Of a stretch of DNA of 64,000 nt, positions 25,061-37,059 are shown piece after piece. The notes under the pieces were generated by a model that was not told the DNA's origin, did no database searches, and worked only from the letters and a program-made list of their open reading frames with translations. Each line of letters opens with the position of its first letter. The first letter of the stretch is position 1. The translations under genes and the position numbers were made by a program. This stretch comes from Plectrocnemia conspersa (taxonomy: Eukaryota > Arthropoda > Insecta > Trichoptera > Polycentropodidae), in the NCBI GenBank assembly GCA_009617715.1, contig VTFK01000298.1, positions 1 through 64,000 on the forward strand, written 5' to 3'.

Positions 25061-26177
25061 TAGAGTCTCCAATTCGAGTAATCGAGTACTCGATACTCGA
25101 GTATTTTTGTCTATTTTTCAAGTACTTGATAATCGAGTATTTTGAAAATTACTCGATTAATACTCGAAATTAAAAAATTTTGAAATATTTCAGGAACAAA
25201 AATAACTTTAACTCGGTCCGGTAAAGGTTAACGTCTTGCTTTTATTTGGCGTTTATGCCCGAAGTCCCGAGTTAGAGCGGTTACTAACAGGTATAATTTT
25301 TTCATAGTTCCATAGTTGCATAGTTTCGGTCGTCGGCTATGTTAGTGGGTACGACGGAGAAATTTCTTTTGTGTTTTCTGTTCGACAGTCCCGACTTATC
25401 TAATTTATGGCAATGAACAATATGAAATATAAACAAAAATTTTTTTAGGTTTTATGACTATGCAGTTGTAGCGTAAAGTGTTGTAAATTGTTTATACTGA
25501 TCCCTCAGCTTAAAATATAAATCAAAACAATTGTGTGTTTTAAAGGCATTTAAAGTAAAGTCAGTTCTTTGCGAACCGTTTAGCTCTAGAGTGAAAGGGA
25601 TTCACCCAAATACATCTTCGAAGGATATAGATTTAAATTCTTCGCATTAATCAGAAGGAGTAAAATATTGTATATTGTTAAGAAAAAAAATCTATTCAAG
25701 AAGAATTACAAAATGCTATTTTGTCAATAGTCGAAGGAAATAAGAGTAAAGCAGAGAAGGGAATGAAAGAAGAGAACATAAAAAGAGAGTTCAAAAAATT
25801 TTATATCTATAAAAAGCGAACAGATATAAATTATAAGCCTTATCCAACGCGTTAATGACAATAAGACCAACATCAACAGCAACGGAAAGGGTTTTTTCCA
25901 TAACGGGAATAATAAAACCAAAGGTTAGCAGTAATATTAAATTCGAGACACTTTTTGCATTATTGTTTTTTTTCAAAAGTATGTTCGTTAAGTTAAAATA
26001 ATTGTAAAAATTAACATACTAAGTATTTTATTTATTTATTTATATATGCACGAATTTGAATAATAGCTATTATGGTACATTTGGTAAATACTCGAAAGTA
26101 CTCGAGTACTCGAGTATTTTAAAATTTTTAAAATTCGATACTCGAGTAGTTGATGGTTCGAGTAATTGGAGACTCTA
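25061..26177 (+). mobile_element. Non-autonomous hAT element, copy 2 (1117 bp)
   Basis: A perfect 8-bp target duplication, GTTGGGAG, lies at 25053-25060 and 26178-26185. TIRs TAGAGTCTCCAATT at both ends are perfect for 14 bp. By my count each terminal ~120 bp holds about eight TACTCGA/TCGAGTA motifs, several fused as the palindrome TACTCGAGTA. Copy 3 is almost the same throughout. The internal region starts with non-coding sequence and ends with a transposase C-terminus, so it is a deletion derivative moved by an enzyme supplied elsewhere. Confidence 0.96.
25688..26001 (+). pseudogene. hAT transposase C-terminal remnant, copy 2
   Basis: A basic acidic-rich lead (IQEELQNAILSIVEGNK, MKEENIKREFKKFY, KKRTD) is followed by TIRPTSTATERVFSITG, KPKVSSNIKFETLFALLF and TAA. 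This matches the tail of insect hAT transposases of the (K)RTENL..LY.ALLTIKPTS..ERAFS type. Small indels put the two halves in different frames. The catalytic core is absent. Confidence 0.88.
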
Positions 26178-26279
26178 GTTGGGAGCCACTGAAATAAATT
26201 TGAATAGTTTCTTCAACTTCTAAAAATACATAAATGTATTTTTAAAATAAAGACATACTACTTATGTCTATAGGTTTTC

Positions 26280-26840
26280 CGAGTCCTCTGGGACCTGCTA
26301 CGATCCGAGTGTAAACGGCAGGTGCAATAATTTATAGGAGAGACGCTCTAGGGTGATTTAACGGCGGCCGAGTTTTTCGAAAGGGGTGGCGGCGCTGCTC
26401 TACCGAAAACACATACAGGAAAATTAGGTCAGCGGCCTACACTAAACGCATACGCACATACGTTCGGTTTATTGCTTAATTTATTTATCCGGGATATAAA
26501 ACGTTTTTATTTATCGCGTCCGGGTAGCGGCAGGGTAGTGCGGGAGAGAGCACTTGTGCGGAAAATGGGGTCTCGCGGCGGTGTTTTCACGCGCCCTTAT
26601 CAGCGCTTTGCAGCGCCCGTTATTGCACCCCTGGCATGCCAGGGGCTCGGAGCTCGGGGCTCCGACCGGGCTGAGGTATGCGCTTCCGGCCCGCATAAAA
26701 TGTCGCCTTTGCCCCAATTTCGGACGTCCAATCTCTCCCGGTTGCCATGGATGCAATGGCGGCCTTAAACCACTGTGCCAGGGGAAATTGATAATGCGTA
26801 TCGATTGAAGCCGCCTTGGTCGTTCATGCATGCTGGGATT
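26280..26840. other. GC/CpG-rich island 9
   Basis: Strongly GC-rich from 26510 to 26780, with open frames in at least three frames at once. A 14-bp inverted phrase CCCTGGCATGCCAGGG (26629-26644) is a perfect palindrome. No recognisable protein. Confidence 0.45.
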
Positions 26841-27565
26841 CTAAATTCTCACGCTATTTTGGATTAAAACTATTACACTTACAAGATGAGTTCTCAAGAA
26901 CGTAATTAATATAGAAGTAGGTCAAAATAGGCAAAGAATCTGTGATGTTTATCAACAGCTATTAGCTTTTGCCTCACCTATAATAAACGCCGATACTTAA
27001 AAAATCAACATAAAACTAATATCATATTGCATATATAATATGTTCGACTTGCAACTGTGTGGCACACGCATTTATTTTTAGCTCAAATTACAAACATTTA
27101 TATAATACATCGGATGTAAAAAAATAATGAAAAGTATGTAAATATATATATAAAAAAATTGAAATTTTATAATTTTACTAGCACTTGCCAGATAATTTAT
27201 ATTTTCACTGGGACAAATATATATCTACTGGTGGAAATGTATTCCGATATGATTTTACTTAAATGACAAATTAAAAAAAATACTTTCGGGATAGATTCAA
27301 GTCTGTTATTTCAAGATTTTCTTTTAGGAAATAAATTATAATATTTATTATATTTTACAATACTGGGTTATTTTTTTAAATAATAGCGCATTTTTACAAT
27401 AAAAAAATCGAGCACCCAAAACCCATGGCCTCTATGTTACTACGAATTACGCTATTCCTTAGACATAAACTGAACTAGATTTTTTTGTATTAGGTTGTGA
27501 TATAGACAGCTGCTGATTTTTTGTAGTGAGATATAAAACGCTTTAATTACTTAACTACAATTCAA
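26841..27565. other. AT-rich DNA, no gene seen
   Basis: Holds ATATTTTCACTGGGAC..ATATATATCTACTGGTGGAAA near 27201-27240, similar in style to the palindromic cluster at 46347-46420. No coding was seen. Confidence 0.45.
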
Positions 27566-27569
27566 CTAA

Positions 27570-28010
27570 TCAACAGAAATGGTTTTCGCCAACGATTTAT
27601 TAATCAATGAATTTCTTGTTTATAAAATCTTAGTTTCTAGAGGTTGCAAAATCATCAAAGGCTGATTATTAAATTTTATATTTCGAAGTAATAGTATTGA
27701 TGTTTAAAAAGGTAATAATCTTTAAGGGAAATATGAGAATAAAGCAGAATTTTCAATTCTTATTCGTTTAATTTTAAAGTGAAGTATTATAATTGTATTA
27801 TCTTTGAACAAAATCGCTTTAAGTCTATTTACTAACATTTATGGATGTTTTATGTTAATGCTTAATTTTCTATGTTTGATTTAAACGTTCCTACAATATA
27901 ATTCTGATGTAATAGTCTCGCCTGGTTTAAGAAACGATCGGTAAAAAAAATCCACAAAACCTTAATAATGTGTACACTCAGTTTTAGAGCTTTAGGAGCT
28001 TCTTTGAGTC
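27570..28010 (-). mobile_element. Strongly decayed mariner relic
   Basis: At DNA level the minus strand follows the relics at 19.2 and 23.2 kb: TTCTAGAGGTTGCAAAATCATC corresponds to the C-terminal region, and the TTAAACCAGGCGAGACTATT segment corresponds to the LKPGETI motif. The frame is destroyed throughout. Without the sister copies it would not be recognisable. Confidence 0.55.
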
Positions 28011-28935
28011 TGATTAAAATCGTTATATTTTCTAGTTATCGTAGAAGCTCTTCATCATAATTATCTTAAAAAAATGTTTACTATTGATTTTGAAAACTAA
28101 TTAAATACGACTACTAAACGATTTGTCCATTTTTTCACCCTTTAAATGGCATTCATGTGTCGTGCAACGGTTAAAGAAAAAACTTTTAAGTCTGTTGCAA
28201 GTATTCTAAAAGGTATATATAAATTAACTTCAACAGTACATTTTTTTAACCTATGTTTTACAGTTCCTTTGCTTAATCCCAAATTATAAATACTTATCGT
28301 GGTCTGCGCCACAATATTTTTTGTTGACACTATATTGCATATGCAGACCAAAAAAATACAAAATAAAGAACATACCACCCCTAATGAAAATAATACGAAA
28401 TATAGTTATTTACATAGACAAAACAGAGTCAGATTAATCTATATTCTGATCTCTGAAACGATATCCCTCATCTAAAAAGTTTGCCGAAAACTAACCCAAA
28501 ACAACTATAAAGCAATATTTCGCATTCACCGATTTATATATGTATGTATAAACATATGACACATTTCATTAAAATACCTTTAAAGTTATATGACATATTG
28601 ATATATACTATATTATATTATGAATCAATAATATTAAATATACTTTAAAATATATAATGTTCATGTTTTACAATGCCCTACGCCTAAACAATGGAGGTTT
28701 AGAAGCAAATTCTTGCAACATGTCTAACCCAGAACAGCGAGTAGGGTGTATATAATTTTATTATCTAAGTGGATATGAATAAGAATTCTAATGTAAACAG
28801 TTAGAACTGTCCCGTTGCTAGCTACGCTACAGGTGCTTTTTTTTATTTTTAATTCTAATTAAAAATACTTGAACGATTGATTACGTTTTAAAGAAGTCCT
28901 TGAAGCTCTTCAATATGAAATAAATAAATTTATTT
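28011..28935. other. AT-rich DNA, no gene seen
   Basis: Nothing recognised. A 78-codon minus frame (28142-28378) has no motif. Confidence 0.45.
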
Positions 28936-28939
28936 TAAA

Positions 28940-29430
28940 CGACCGTCACCTAGCGCGGGTCATCTTTCACGATCGACCTAACTCGGATTTCCAGGGGAAA
29001 ATCCCCCAGCTTCGCTTGGAGAACGGCGGCGTCGCTAGCGTTATTGGAAAATTCCGTCGAAAATAATAAATGATTGTTCCGTACGAGAAGCACATCGGAT
29101 ACATATTTCTCCTTCTAGACACCAAACGTGTGACACGTTTTCCTATTGGAAAAGCTGCGCTCCGGCGCCAAGGTTTCCGACCGAGAGAGATTTTCTTACG
29201 ATACCACCTACCGCCCGTCGGACGTTTCCGACTTTTTTTTCATTTTCGCATTTTGCAATTCTAGCGCTGTTTTTGGGCAACGTGCTTTCGATATTTATTT
29301 ATATATATATTGTACATTTTTACTCTCGGTAATACTTTCGCCGGCAAATGTCAACCGGGCCGATATATTAATCACGTGATTTATTCAAACGCACACGAAC
29401 GTTACGGGAATAATAAGCGTGATTTACGTT
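28940..29430. other. GC-rich island 10
   Basis: GC-rich to about 29270, then a mixed stretch with CACGTG (E-box), TTTACG and ATGCATAAATAA phrases. It looks like a regulatory segment rather than coding. Confidence 0.4.
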
Positions 29431-31080
29431 TCTCGCAAATGCATAAATAAACACAGTATTAAAATTCACTAAATTAGGACGTACATATGCAGGCGGGTAA
29501 ATATAATATAACTACGTAAAAGATCTGGATTTTTTTGGTATTCGATCGGTATTTATGGGTGTGCCGAGAATATTTTATTTTTTGATTAGTGTAATACAGT
29601 TTAAGATACTGGGAAATAATATCTAAAAATATTTTTTTAAGTGAAACAGACTTGATGCTCCTTAATAAATCCACAATCTAAATGTTTATTGGCTTTTATT
29701 ACCAAAATATGAAGTTTTAATTTCAGGTACGATTCCAAATTTTCATCGGTCATTAGGCTTCTCAAAATGTTTTTAATAAAGTTAAATAATAGAGAAAATA
29801 ATGGTTCGTACATGCATATATAGTAACAACATCAAATGACATTTTTTAAGCTGGACTTATGAGTTCGTAAGTAAGGTTCTCAATCGAATATTCGAATTAT
29901 TTGCCTGATTTTCAACTATATAAATATTCATAAAATATTTGTTTATACTATTTTGAAACAACATATGTAGTCGTTTTCTCTCTCACTATACCTGAGCGAA
30001 AAGTGCCGCTCTAAAATCCATAGTCCTTTATTTTGTTTTGAAAACATTGTATTTATCTATATTTATTATTTATTTGCTAATAGTTGACGACAATCAATCG
30101 CAAATCGTATACATAGAAAGCAATAAAAGCGGCATTATTTATATTTGCCGAAAATCATTCCTATATCTGCTGTAAATTTGCTTTTGATGTTCTCAGAAAT
30201 ACCCCTGATCAAAAAGTATGTAAAATAATGAATTAGACATATTTCTTTTGACACCCTCACTGATCAATAATTCGCACAACATTGTGCTATGTATATTTTA
30301 TGAAAGTAATAAATTATAAAATAATTATTACTAACCAATAATTATCTTTTAATTAAATAATATTTGAGGCAATTAATTGTTTTTTGTACTAAACATTATT
30401 ATCGGATAAAAAAACATTGTTATTTACCATAATATAAATCACAATATAAAAGAATTGTTTATTTCAATATTTTTTACAATGTGAATATTGATTATGAAAA
30501 TTAATTTATTGTAAAATAATGCCAAAACAAAATGTGTCACAAAACTTACATTATTTTTTTTGCTTTTTTGATTTAAATGTAATATTTTTATTTACAGAAT
30601 ACAGATACATTTTTATATTTGCATTTTTTGATTTTGGGAAACAATAAATTTGGTATATAAAAAAAACTCTCATAATACATTATTAAACAGCAGAACGTAA
30701 TATGATTTAAATTCTCCTATGAGTAAAGGGATTAACAGAAACGAATGAAGTGCCAACCATTGTAAATTTGAAATCATCATAAAATTGTATATTATTTTAT
30801 TTATAAATCGCCTAATTGTACATGCAAAATTTGCTCTATTCATATTTGCAGATGCCGAAACGAAAAAGGTCATAAAACAATACTTTTGGACTGTTATGTA
30901 TGTTCCTTTTCGATGCACTGCTTTCACTACCTACTTAATCCCTAAATGGGTTTTTCGAAATTGAATATCCGGAGAATTTAGCATCTAAAAAATTGTGTGA
31001 GATATATAAATTTATATTTCATACGGGAAAATTAAATATTATATTGAAATTAAAATATTATTTTTTCTCTTTACAATTAA
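29431..31080. other. AT-rich DNA, no gene seen
   Basis: No exon, transposon end or repeat recognised. The minus frames at 29474-29674 and 30670-30927 are of A/T-biased composition without motifs. Confidence 0.45.
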
Positions 31081-31099
31081 TATTGCAATTTCTTCGCGA

Positions 31100-31205
31100 A
31101 TGTACTACTCGAGCTCGAGTCGCTCGGCTTAGCCGCCTAGCCTAGTTGCTTACGTTTTTGAGCCGGCGGCGGCTAGTCGCCGGCGACTAGTCGACAGTGC
31201 GTAAT
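31100..31205. repeat. Palindrome-rich GC patch beside hAT copy 3
   Basis: ACTCGAGCTCGAGT near 31107 and CTAGTCGCCGGCGACTAG at 31173-31190 are perfect palindromes within 100 bp. The patch ends at the left target duplication of hAT copy 3. It could be an end of an unrecognised element or simply a symmetric insertion target. Confidence 0.5.
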
Positions 31206-31224
31206 GACAACAGTATCTGGCGAG

Positions 31225-32338
31225 TAGAGTCTCCAATTCGAGTAATCGAGTACTCGATACTCGAGTATTTTTGTCTATTTTTCAAGTACTTGATAATCGA
31301 GTATTTTGAAAATTACTCGATTAATACTCGAAATTAAAAAATTTTGAAATATTTCAGGAAACAAAAAATAACTTTAACTCGGTCCGGTAAAGGTTAACGT
31401 CTTGCTTTTATTTGGCGTTTATGCCCGAAGTCCCGAGTTAGAGCGGTTACTATCAGGTATAATTTTTTCACAGTTCCATAGTTGCATAGTTCCGGTCGTC
31501 GGCTATGTTAGTGGGTACGACGGAGCAATTTCTTTTGTGTTTTCTGTTCGACAGTCCCGACTTAACTAATTTATGGCAATGAACAATATGAAATATGTAA
31601 AAAAAAAATTAGGTTTTATGACTATGCAGTTGTAGTGTAAAGTGTTGTAAATTGTTTATACTGATCCCTCAGCTTAAAATATAAATCAAAACAATTGTGT
31701 GTTTTAAAGGCATTTAAAGTAAAGTCAGTTCTTTGCGAACCGTTTAGCTCTAGAGTGAAAGGGATTCACCCAAATACATCTTCGAAGGATATAGATTTAA
31801 ATTCTTCGCATTAATCAGAAGGAGTAGAATATTGTATATTGTTAAGAAAAAAAATCTATTTAAGAAGAATTACAAAATGCTATTTTGTCAATAGTCGAAG
31901 GAAATAAGAGAAAAGCAGAGAAGGAATGAAAGAAGAGAACATAAAAGAGAGTTCAAAAAAATTTTATATCTATAAAAAAAGCGAACAGATATAAATTAGA
32001 AGCCTTATCCAACGCGTTAATGACAATAAGACCAACATCAACAGCAACGGAAAGGGTTTTTTCCATAACAGGAATAATAAAACCAAAGGTTAGCAGTAAT
32101 ATTAAATTCGAGACACTTTTTGCATTATTGTTTTTAAAAAGTATGTTCGTGAAGTTAAAATAATTGTAAAAATTAACATACTAAGTATTTTATTTATTTA
32201 TTTATATGTGCAAGAATTTGAATAATAGCTATTTTGGTACATTTGGTAAATACTCGAAAGTACTCGAGTACTCGAGTATTTTAAAATTTTAATATTCGAT
32301 ACTCGAGTAGTTGATGGTTCGAGTAATTGGAGACTCTA
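31225..32338 (+). mobile_element. Non-autonomous hAT element, copy 3 (1114 bp)
   Basis: A perfect 8-bp target duplication, CTGGCGAG, lies at 31217-31224 and 32339-32346, with the same TIRs and subterminal TACTCGA arrays as copy 2. The two copies differ mainly by homopolymer length and scattered substitutions, so they probably moved recently from the same source. Confidence 0.96.
31849..32163 (+). pseudogene. hAT transposase C-terminal remnant, copy 3
   Basis: From 31999 the frame reads EALSNALMTIRPTSTATERV and continues through VFSITGIIKPKV to LFLKSMFVKLK and TAA (32161-32163). This is the cleanest version of the dimerisation segment among the three copies. The lead region has a one-base loss and extra A residues, so the full frame is broken. 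Confidence 0.88.
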
Positions 32339-32346
32339 CTGGCGAG

Positions 32347-33475
32347 TAACAAAAACCATATGTCAAAAAAGTTGCAACATTCCACTTTTGTCCGTCAATA
32401 AAGAGATTTGTTAACTTTTTTTAAAATTATGAAAATTTATTAACAAATAAAAAACTTTTTGAATTACAAAAATACATTTAACGTCCATTGGTACACCAGA
32501 GTCCAATGACTTCGAAACAAAGTTAGAAAAATCATTATCTGTATTAGTGAAGATAACCAATATCTCTAATATAGAATAGTTGGGTATCCAAGAAATATTA
32601 TGCATGAAGTATTTGGACGAATTGAAAGATATCTTATATGAATGTACTAAATAAAAATTAATGAAAAACAGATTTGTAGATAGGTGACGGACGACGACAA
32701 AGAAAAATGTGTTGTATCACAATTTTAATGGTTTAATTTTATTTGTGTATCAAACATTAAAAAACCTAAAATGCAATGAATATCTAATGAATATTTTACG
32801 GCCATCATCCTTCAAAGGCTCGATTGAAAAATTGGACGTCCGCGGCGCGCACCAGGGCCGCTCATTAGTGACATATGCTAAAATTACAGGAACGTGGAAT
32901 AATAAATAAGCGCCACTAGGGGGAGCGACTAATTTAATAGGCGCTCTGGTGTGCGTGCGTAGCGCAAAAATGACAGCCGGCACATAATTTATATCCGTAT
33001 CGAAAGCTTTGAGAGCTTCCTGAACGGATAGGACAGCGTCGAATCAAAGGAATCCCAATTAAACACTGGATATTGCCAGGGAAATCAGTGGTTAACCGTA
33101 TCGTTAAGAGTACGAGTCTGGTACATATGAGCACATACCTGTAAGCCGCTGATTATTATTACAACATCTACGCATCGATGTAGGTTCGTAGCAATTTTAA
33201 ATATCTATACTTATGATAACATGAATGGATGGTTTTGACGAGAAGATTGTTTGTGAAAAGTATTTGATGATAAAAAAAATGTGAATAAATATAACGGACT
33301 TCTATGCAAAACAGTTACACAGATTACTAGAGAGTGCATTGCAACGTATTAGTAAGCATATCAAGAAATAGGTAAGTATTTTACTCTCGCAATAACAGAA
33401 AACGAACAAACATATAAATTACCAGGAATCTTTATCTAATCCAACAGACCAAGTATTTGTATACACGTCACATTG
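32347..33475. other. Non-coding with GC-rich island 11 (32820-33070)
   Basis: The island is flanked by AT-rich DNA. GCGCCACTAGGGGGAGCGAC at 32909-32928 is CTCF-like in appearance, but a single match proves nothing. AAATAG|GTAAGT near 33369 is a good donor on the + strand with no matching exon. Confidence 0.4.
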
Positions 33476-33479
33476 TTTG

Positions 33480-33935
33480 TTAATCAATCCAAGTACGCCT
33501 CTCAATCCTCTCCGGCGGAAGCCCGTCACGATACTATTGTATAAATACATTATTCACTGTGTCATCTTTGAAAATCACTTTCTCCGCGCGCGGTCATCTA
33601 CGCGGACAAAGCCGTATTTGATATTGACACAAGTGAGCAGTTTATTCGAAGACAACATCTTTCAATTCTACGGGGGGAGGAAGGGAAAGTAAACAAAGAA
33701 TCCACAGACAAAGGACCCGCCGTGTACCAGCTTCTAAAAATAAGGACAGCGCGTGCCCGGGACCTGTCCCCGAAAGTTATTCATCCTCGAACCGCCCTTT
33801 CGGTACTTTAGATACTACCTATATATGTACCGACCCTTGCAACTTTGACGTAGGTCCGCCAATTAGTGCACATGCTTACGTGTCTAATTAGAAGCTACGA
33901 GTACGTCTGACGCCGCCATAGAGACGCCGCTAAAA
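33480..33935. other. GC-rich island 12
   Basis: Two GC-rich peaks (33500-33620 and 33700-33800). No recognisable coding. Confidence 0.4.
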
Positions 33936-33939
33936 AAAA

Positions 33940-34128
33940 CAGGGCTGGATTAAGCATTAATAACAATCAAAAATGGGACACTATGGAGCAAACCTATACT
34001 TTTTCATTTGATTTATAATTATCAAATGGCTGACTTTTGCTATGATTCTACTTCAGTTATCTCGATACTAACAGTTGCAGACTATCATAATTTGAGTGCA
34101 GGGCCGTCGAGGGTGAACCCGGGCCCTG
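33940..34128. mobile_element. Possible 189-bp MITE
   Basis: The left end CAGGGCTGGATTA and the inverse of the right end, CAGGGCCCGGGTTCA, share CAGGGC and a weaker following match. CAGGGC(C)GGATT is a common start of hAT-type MITEs. No clear target duplication was found, so this is tentative. Confidence 0.3.
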
Positions 34129-34320
34129 GGAAAACAATAATGACAAAAATGGCATTTATATATTTTTAATATCGTAATATAATAATAGGTACGAGTTAAC
34201 ACTTTCTATTCTACATATAAATATAAAAAATAACCACCGTTGCGACATATTTTCTGAAATATTATTTTATGCGAAATATTTTATATCTACTCATAATATT
34301 TATCTAAAAATAAAAATAAA

Positions 34321-34460
34321 TATAAAGCACATTTAAACCGAATTTTGTCTAAAAGGAAAGCGTAAAAACAATTATCCCTTCTTAGAAGGCAAAAATCCAC
34401 GTCAAAAGCAATAAAATCATGCCGTCGCCGTCGCAGTAGGAACGCTCGGTAACGAGCAAA
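34321..34460 (+). repeat. Dispersed repeat family C, copy 1
   Basis: AAACCGAATTTTGTCTAAAA, ACAATTATCCCTTCT.AGAAG and CCACGTCAAAAGCAATAAAA then GCCGTCGC recur at 58701-58810; the second half recurs at 46748-46825 and the core at 58576-58632. The class is unknown. Confidence 0.65.
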
Positions 34461-35930
34461 TTATCAAAATAGTTTTCATAGATGCAGAAAATAATGAAAC
34501 GTCTTTAGTTATTACTAAAATGGACCTCAAAAGTTCTGGACCATAATATCTTAAATACACTAAATTGATTTCATTTTGACGGAATTATAAATTGAAAACT
34601 GATCATAACACAATTATTTTATTACATAAACCACAGTAAATAAAATTATTTTTCTACAAATAGGGAATGCAAAAATTAAAATAAGCATACTGCTCAACCC
34701 TACTCTGAAATAGGTACATTTCCGCATCATGTTTCATCTAAAAACAATACACAACCCTGTCGGTTTTCTCCAGGTTTACCCTATTATCGTTAGACGCATA
34801 TCTAATTCACTCAACCCTTCCACTTTCTACGGGCGAATTAAACGCATGCATTATACATGCACATACGTGGCGTTTACAACGTTTAATATATTGCGAAAAT
34901 GCGTGAAGGGCTTGCAAAACAGAGAGGAACACCCTTAACGACACGCCGTGGATTGTTTATCTTTCTTGTGCTTAAACACACCTGTACCAAAATTTAAAAA
35001 AAATAAACTTAATTAAAATACAACGGCACGAATGGGTTAAACATAATAATTTTCCATATATGATATAACAACCCTTTAATTATAACATTACATAATTCAA
35101 CATCGAGTAGTTTCATTAACACCTACTAATTTAGATGAAACATACGACCTTAAAGCTAAATATAAAGTATCTCTACATGCGTGATGTGTGTGTGTTTACA
35201 TATTGATCGTGTATATTAAATTTATTTGTAACATACATATGTATGTACATATTAAAAGATTTATACGTACCTATTTGCTAGTATAATATAATCTTACTAA
35301 CACATAAGTATTAATTGATAGTTATGTACGCATGAATAGGGTTTAATTAATATATTAATCGTATTGATTTGAATATTCATAAGACTCAACGTGGGAATAG
35401 ATTGATTTTTTATTTAATACCTTTTCTTTTAGACTTGCAGCAGGAGCTAAAATTGAGCTATGAATTTCAAAACATTTTAATAAATGCTAATAACCTCCGT
35501 GTTTACATAGAGGTTATCTAGGTAACATCTTGTTGTGTTGCTTTATAAGCGTCCAAAAGTATAACGACTTGTAGTCTCAGATAAGAACGAGCAATTTCGA
35601 GCGCGAAAAGGTTGTAAATAATGTATGAGTAAATTTAGATGTTAAAGAAAAAATATTTATGTATACATTTTCTCAGTTTACAAAAGTTACAAAGGAATAT
35701 TTACTTATTTTACTATATTACTAGTATTTCGGTAATATAACAATTGGTATATTACAATAAGTACATTGATTGTTACAGAATTTAAATCTCTCAACAGTAT
35801 TCGCCATATATGCAAAGTTTCAAGTAAGTCCTCAATGAAAGAATCTCTTGTGACCCCTTCTTTAGCAAATTTAATTTACTTAATAGTGACGGCGAGTAAT
35901 CATCAGAGATGGATAAAAACACTCAATGAA
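34461..35930. other. AT-rich DNA, no gene seen
   Basis: A hairpin, ATAACCTC..GAGGTTAT, lies near 35489-35516. No coding or transposon ends were recognised. Confidence 0.45.
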
Positions 35931-35934
35931 CGTT

Positions 35935-36010
35935 AGTGATTTATTTATTTATTTAAAATCAGTCCATGACTTGGCAGATTTACCCAATACATTATGTTTT
36001 ATACATATTC
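35935..36010 (-). mobile_element. Probable LINE 3' tail
   Basis: The minus strand reads GTATTGGGTAAATCTGCCAA, then GTCATGGACTGATTTTAAATA and (AAAT)n. The order and spacing match the tail of the LINE at 21.7 kb. The hairpin stem is decayed. Upstream minus-strand DNA to about 36300 may be its body but is not recognisable. Confidence 0.35.
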
Positions 36011-36411
36011 AAACATACATACGTATTCTTGTTACAAATACGCCAGATTTTTTACAAAAAAATACATAATTTCACGTGAATTATTTTTGCTCCTTGTAGC
36101 TACAACATTACTAAAAAATAAATGAGAGTTTTAATCGCCTGAAAAATTGATACAAATCGAAGAGAACCAACACGTCTCAAAACCAAGGGTAACAATGGAA
36201 GAGAGATCTCGTGGCCAAGCAATTGCGTATTTATTTGTAAATATTGCATGAACCACCTAATAGCACATCTGTCTCGAAACCCATAAGTACGGTTAAAAAA
36301 AATATTTTATGTTTGGAAAATATTCTAGAAAATACGTTCTAAGATTAAATTTTACTAGTTCGTTAATTTAAAAAAATAGTTCAAAAGATTTAAATCTGCA
36401 ATTTTTTGTTT

Positions 36412-36740
36412 GGAAAACAAGCCTAGAAGTGGGACACCACAAATAATCGATGATGACTGAATAGCTGCGGAAATTAATGCCAATACAGAGATGTCGATTC
36501 AGGAGTTAACAGATATATTCATAGTCCAACATTCAAAGAAGCTTAAAAAATATTGGGAAGACATGAAAACAAGGTAAAGGCAAACGTATGGGTTCCACGC
36601 GCAGTAAGCGACGAGAACAAGGCGACGCGCCTGCCTCATATTGCGAGAATCACTGCGAATCATTACGAGATAGTTCCAATATACTTTTGAATTGTGACCG
36701 GAAATGTTCACAAAAAGTTTCATGGCTTCTTTGAAAAGTA
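36412..36740 (+). mobile_element. Mariner transposase N-terminal relic
   Basis: PRSGTPQIIDDD, EINANTEMSIQELTDIF (paired helix-turn-helix), then, after a frameshift, VKANVWVPRAVSDENKA and IVTGN. This follows the mariner order: GRP linker, HTH2, WVPHEL(S/T)(D/E)EN, then (R)IVTGDE. The catalytic Asp of TGDE is replaced in this relic, and stops interrupt it. Confidence 0.75.
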
Positions 36741-37059
36741 TTGTATTTTTGTCTTGGTTTTAAAATTGTTCAGTGTCATTGTGTTTTTGGTGGATTAAAA
36801 AATCAGTACAGTAAGAACATACATAAGTATGTATCTTTTTATGCACATATGGTATATGTTTTATGTTATTTATAGATCATTGTTGACATAGATTAATTTG
36901 AAGAATATTAAGCCAAAGAGACTAGGAAAAATATGCTTGAAATGGATATATTTATGACAAGATTATAGAAGTTTCGATTTATTTCTGGTGTGAAAATAAA
37001 TAAAAAGAATGTGTTGGTAATGGATCATTATTTTCTGAAAGACATGGACACTTATGTAG

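Noticed and set aside
32909..32928. CTCF-like site GCGCCACTAGGGGGAGCGAC
   Set aside because: A single degenerate match in a GC-rich island is expected by chance. It is kept only as a remark.
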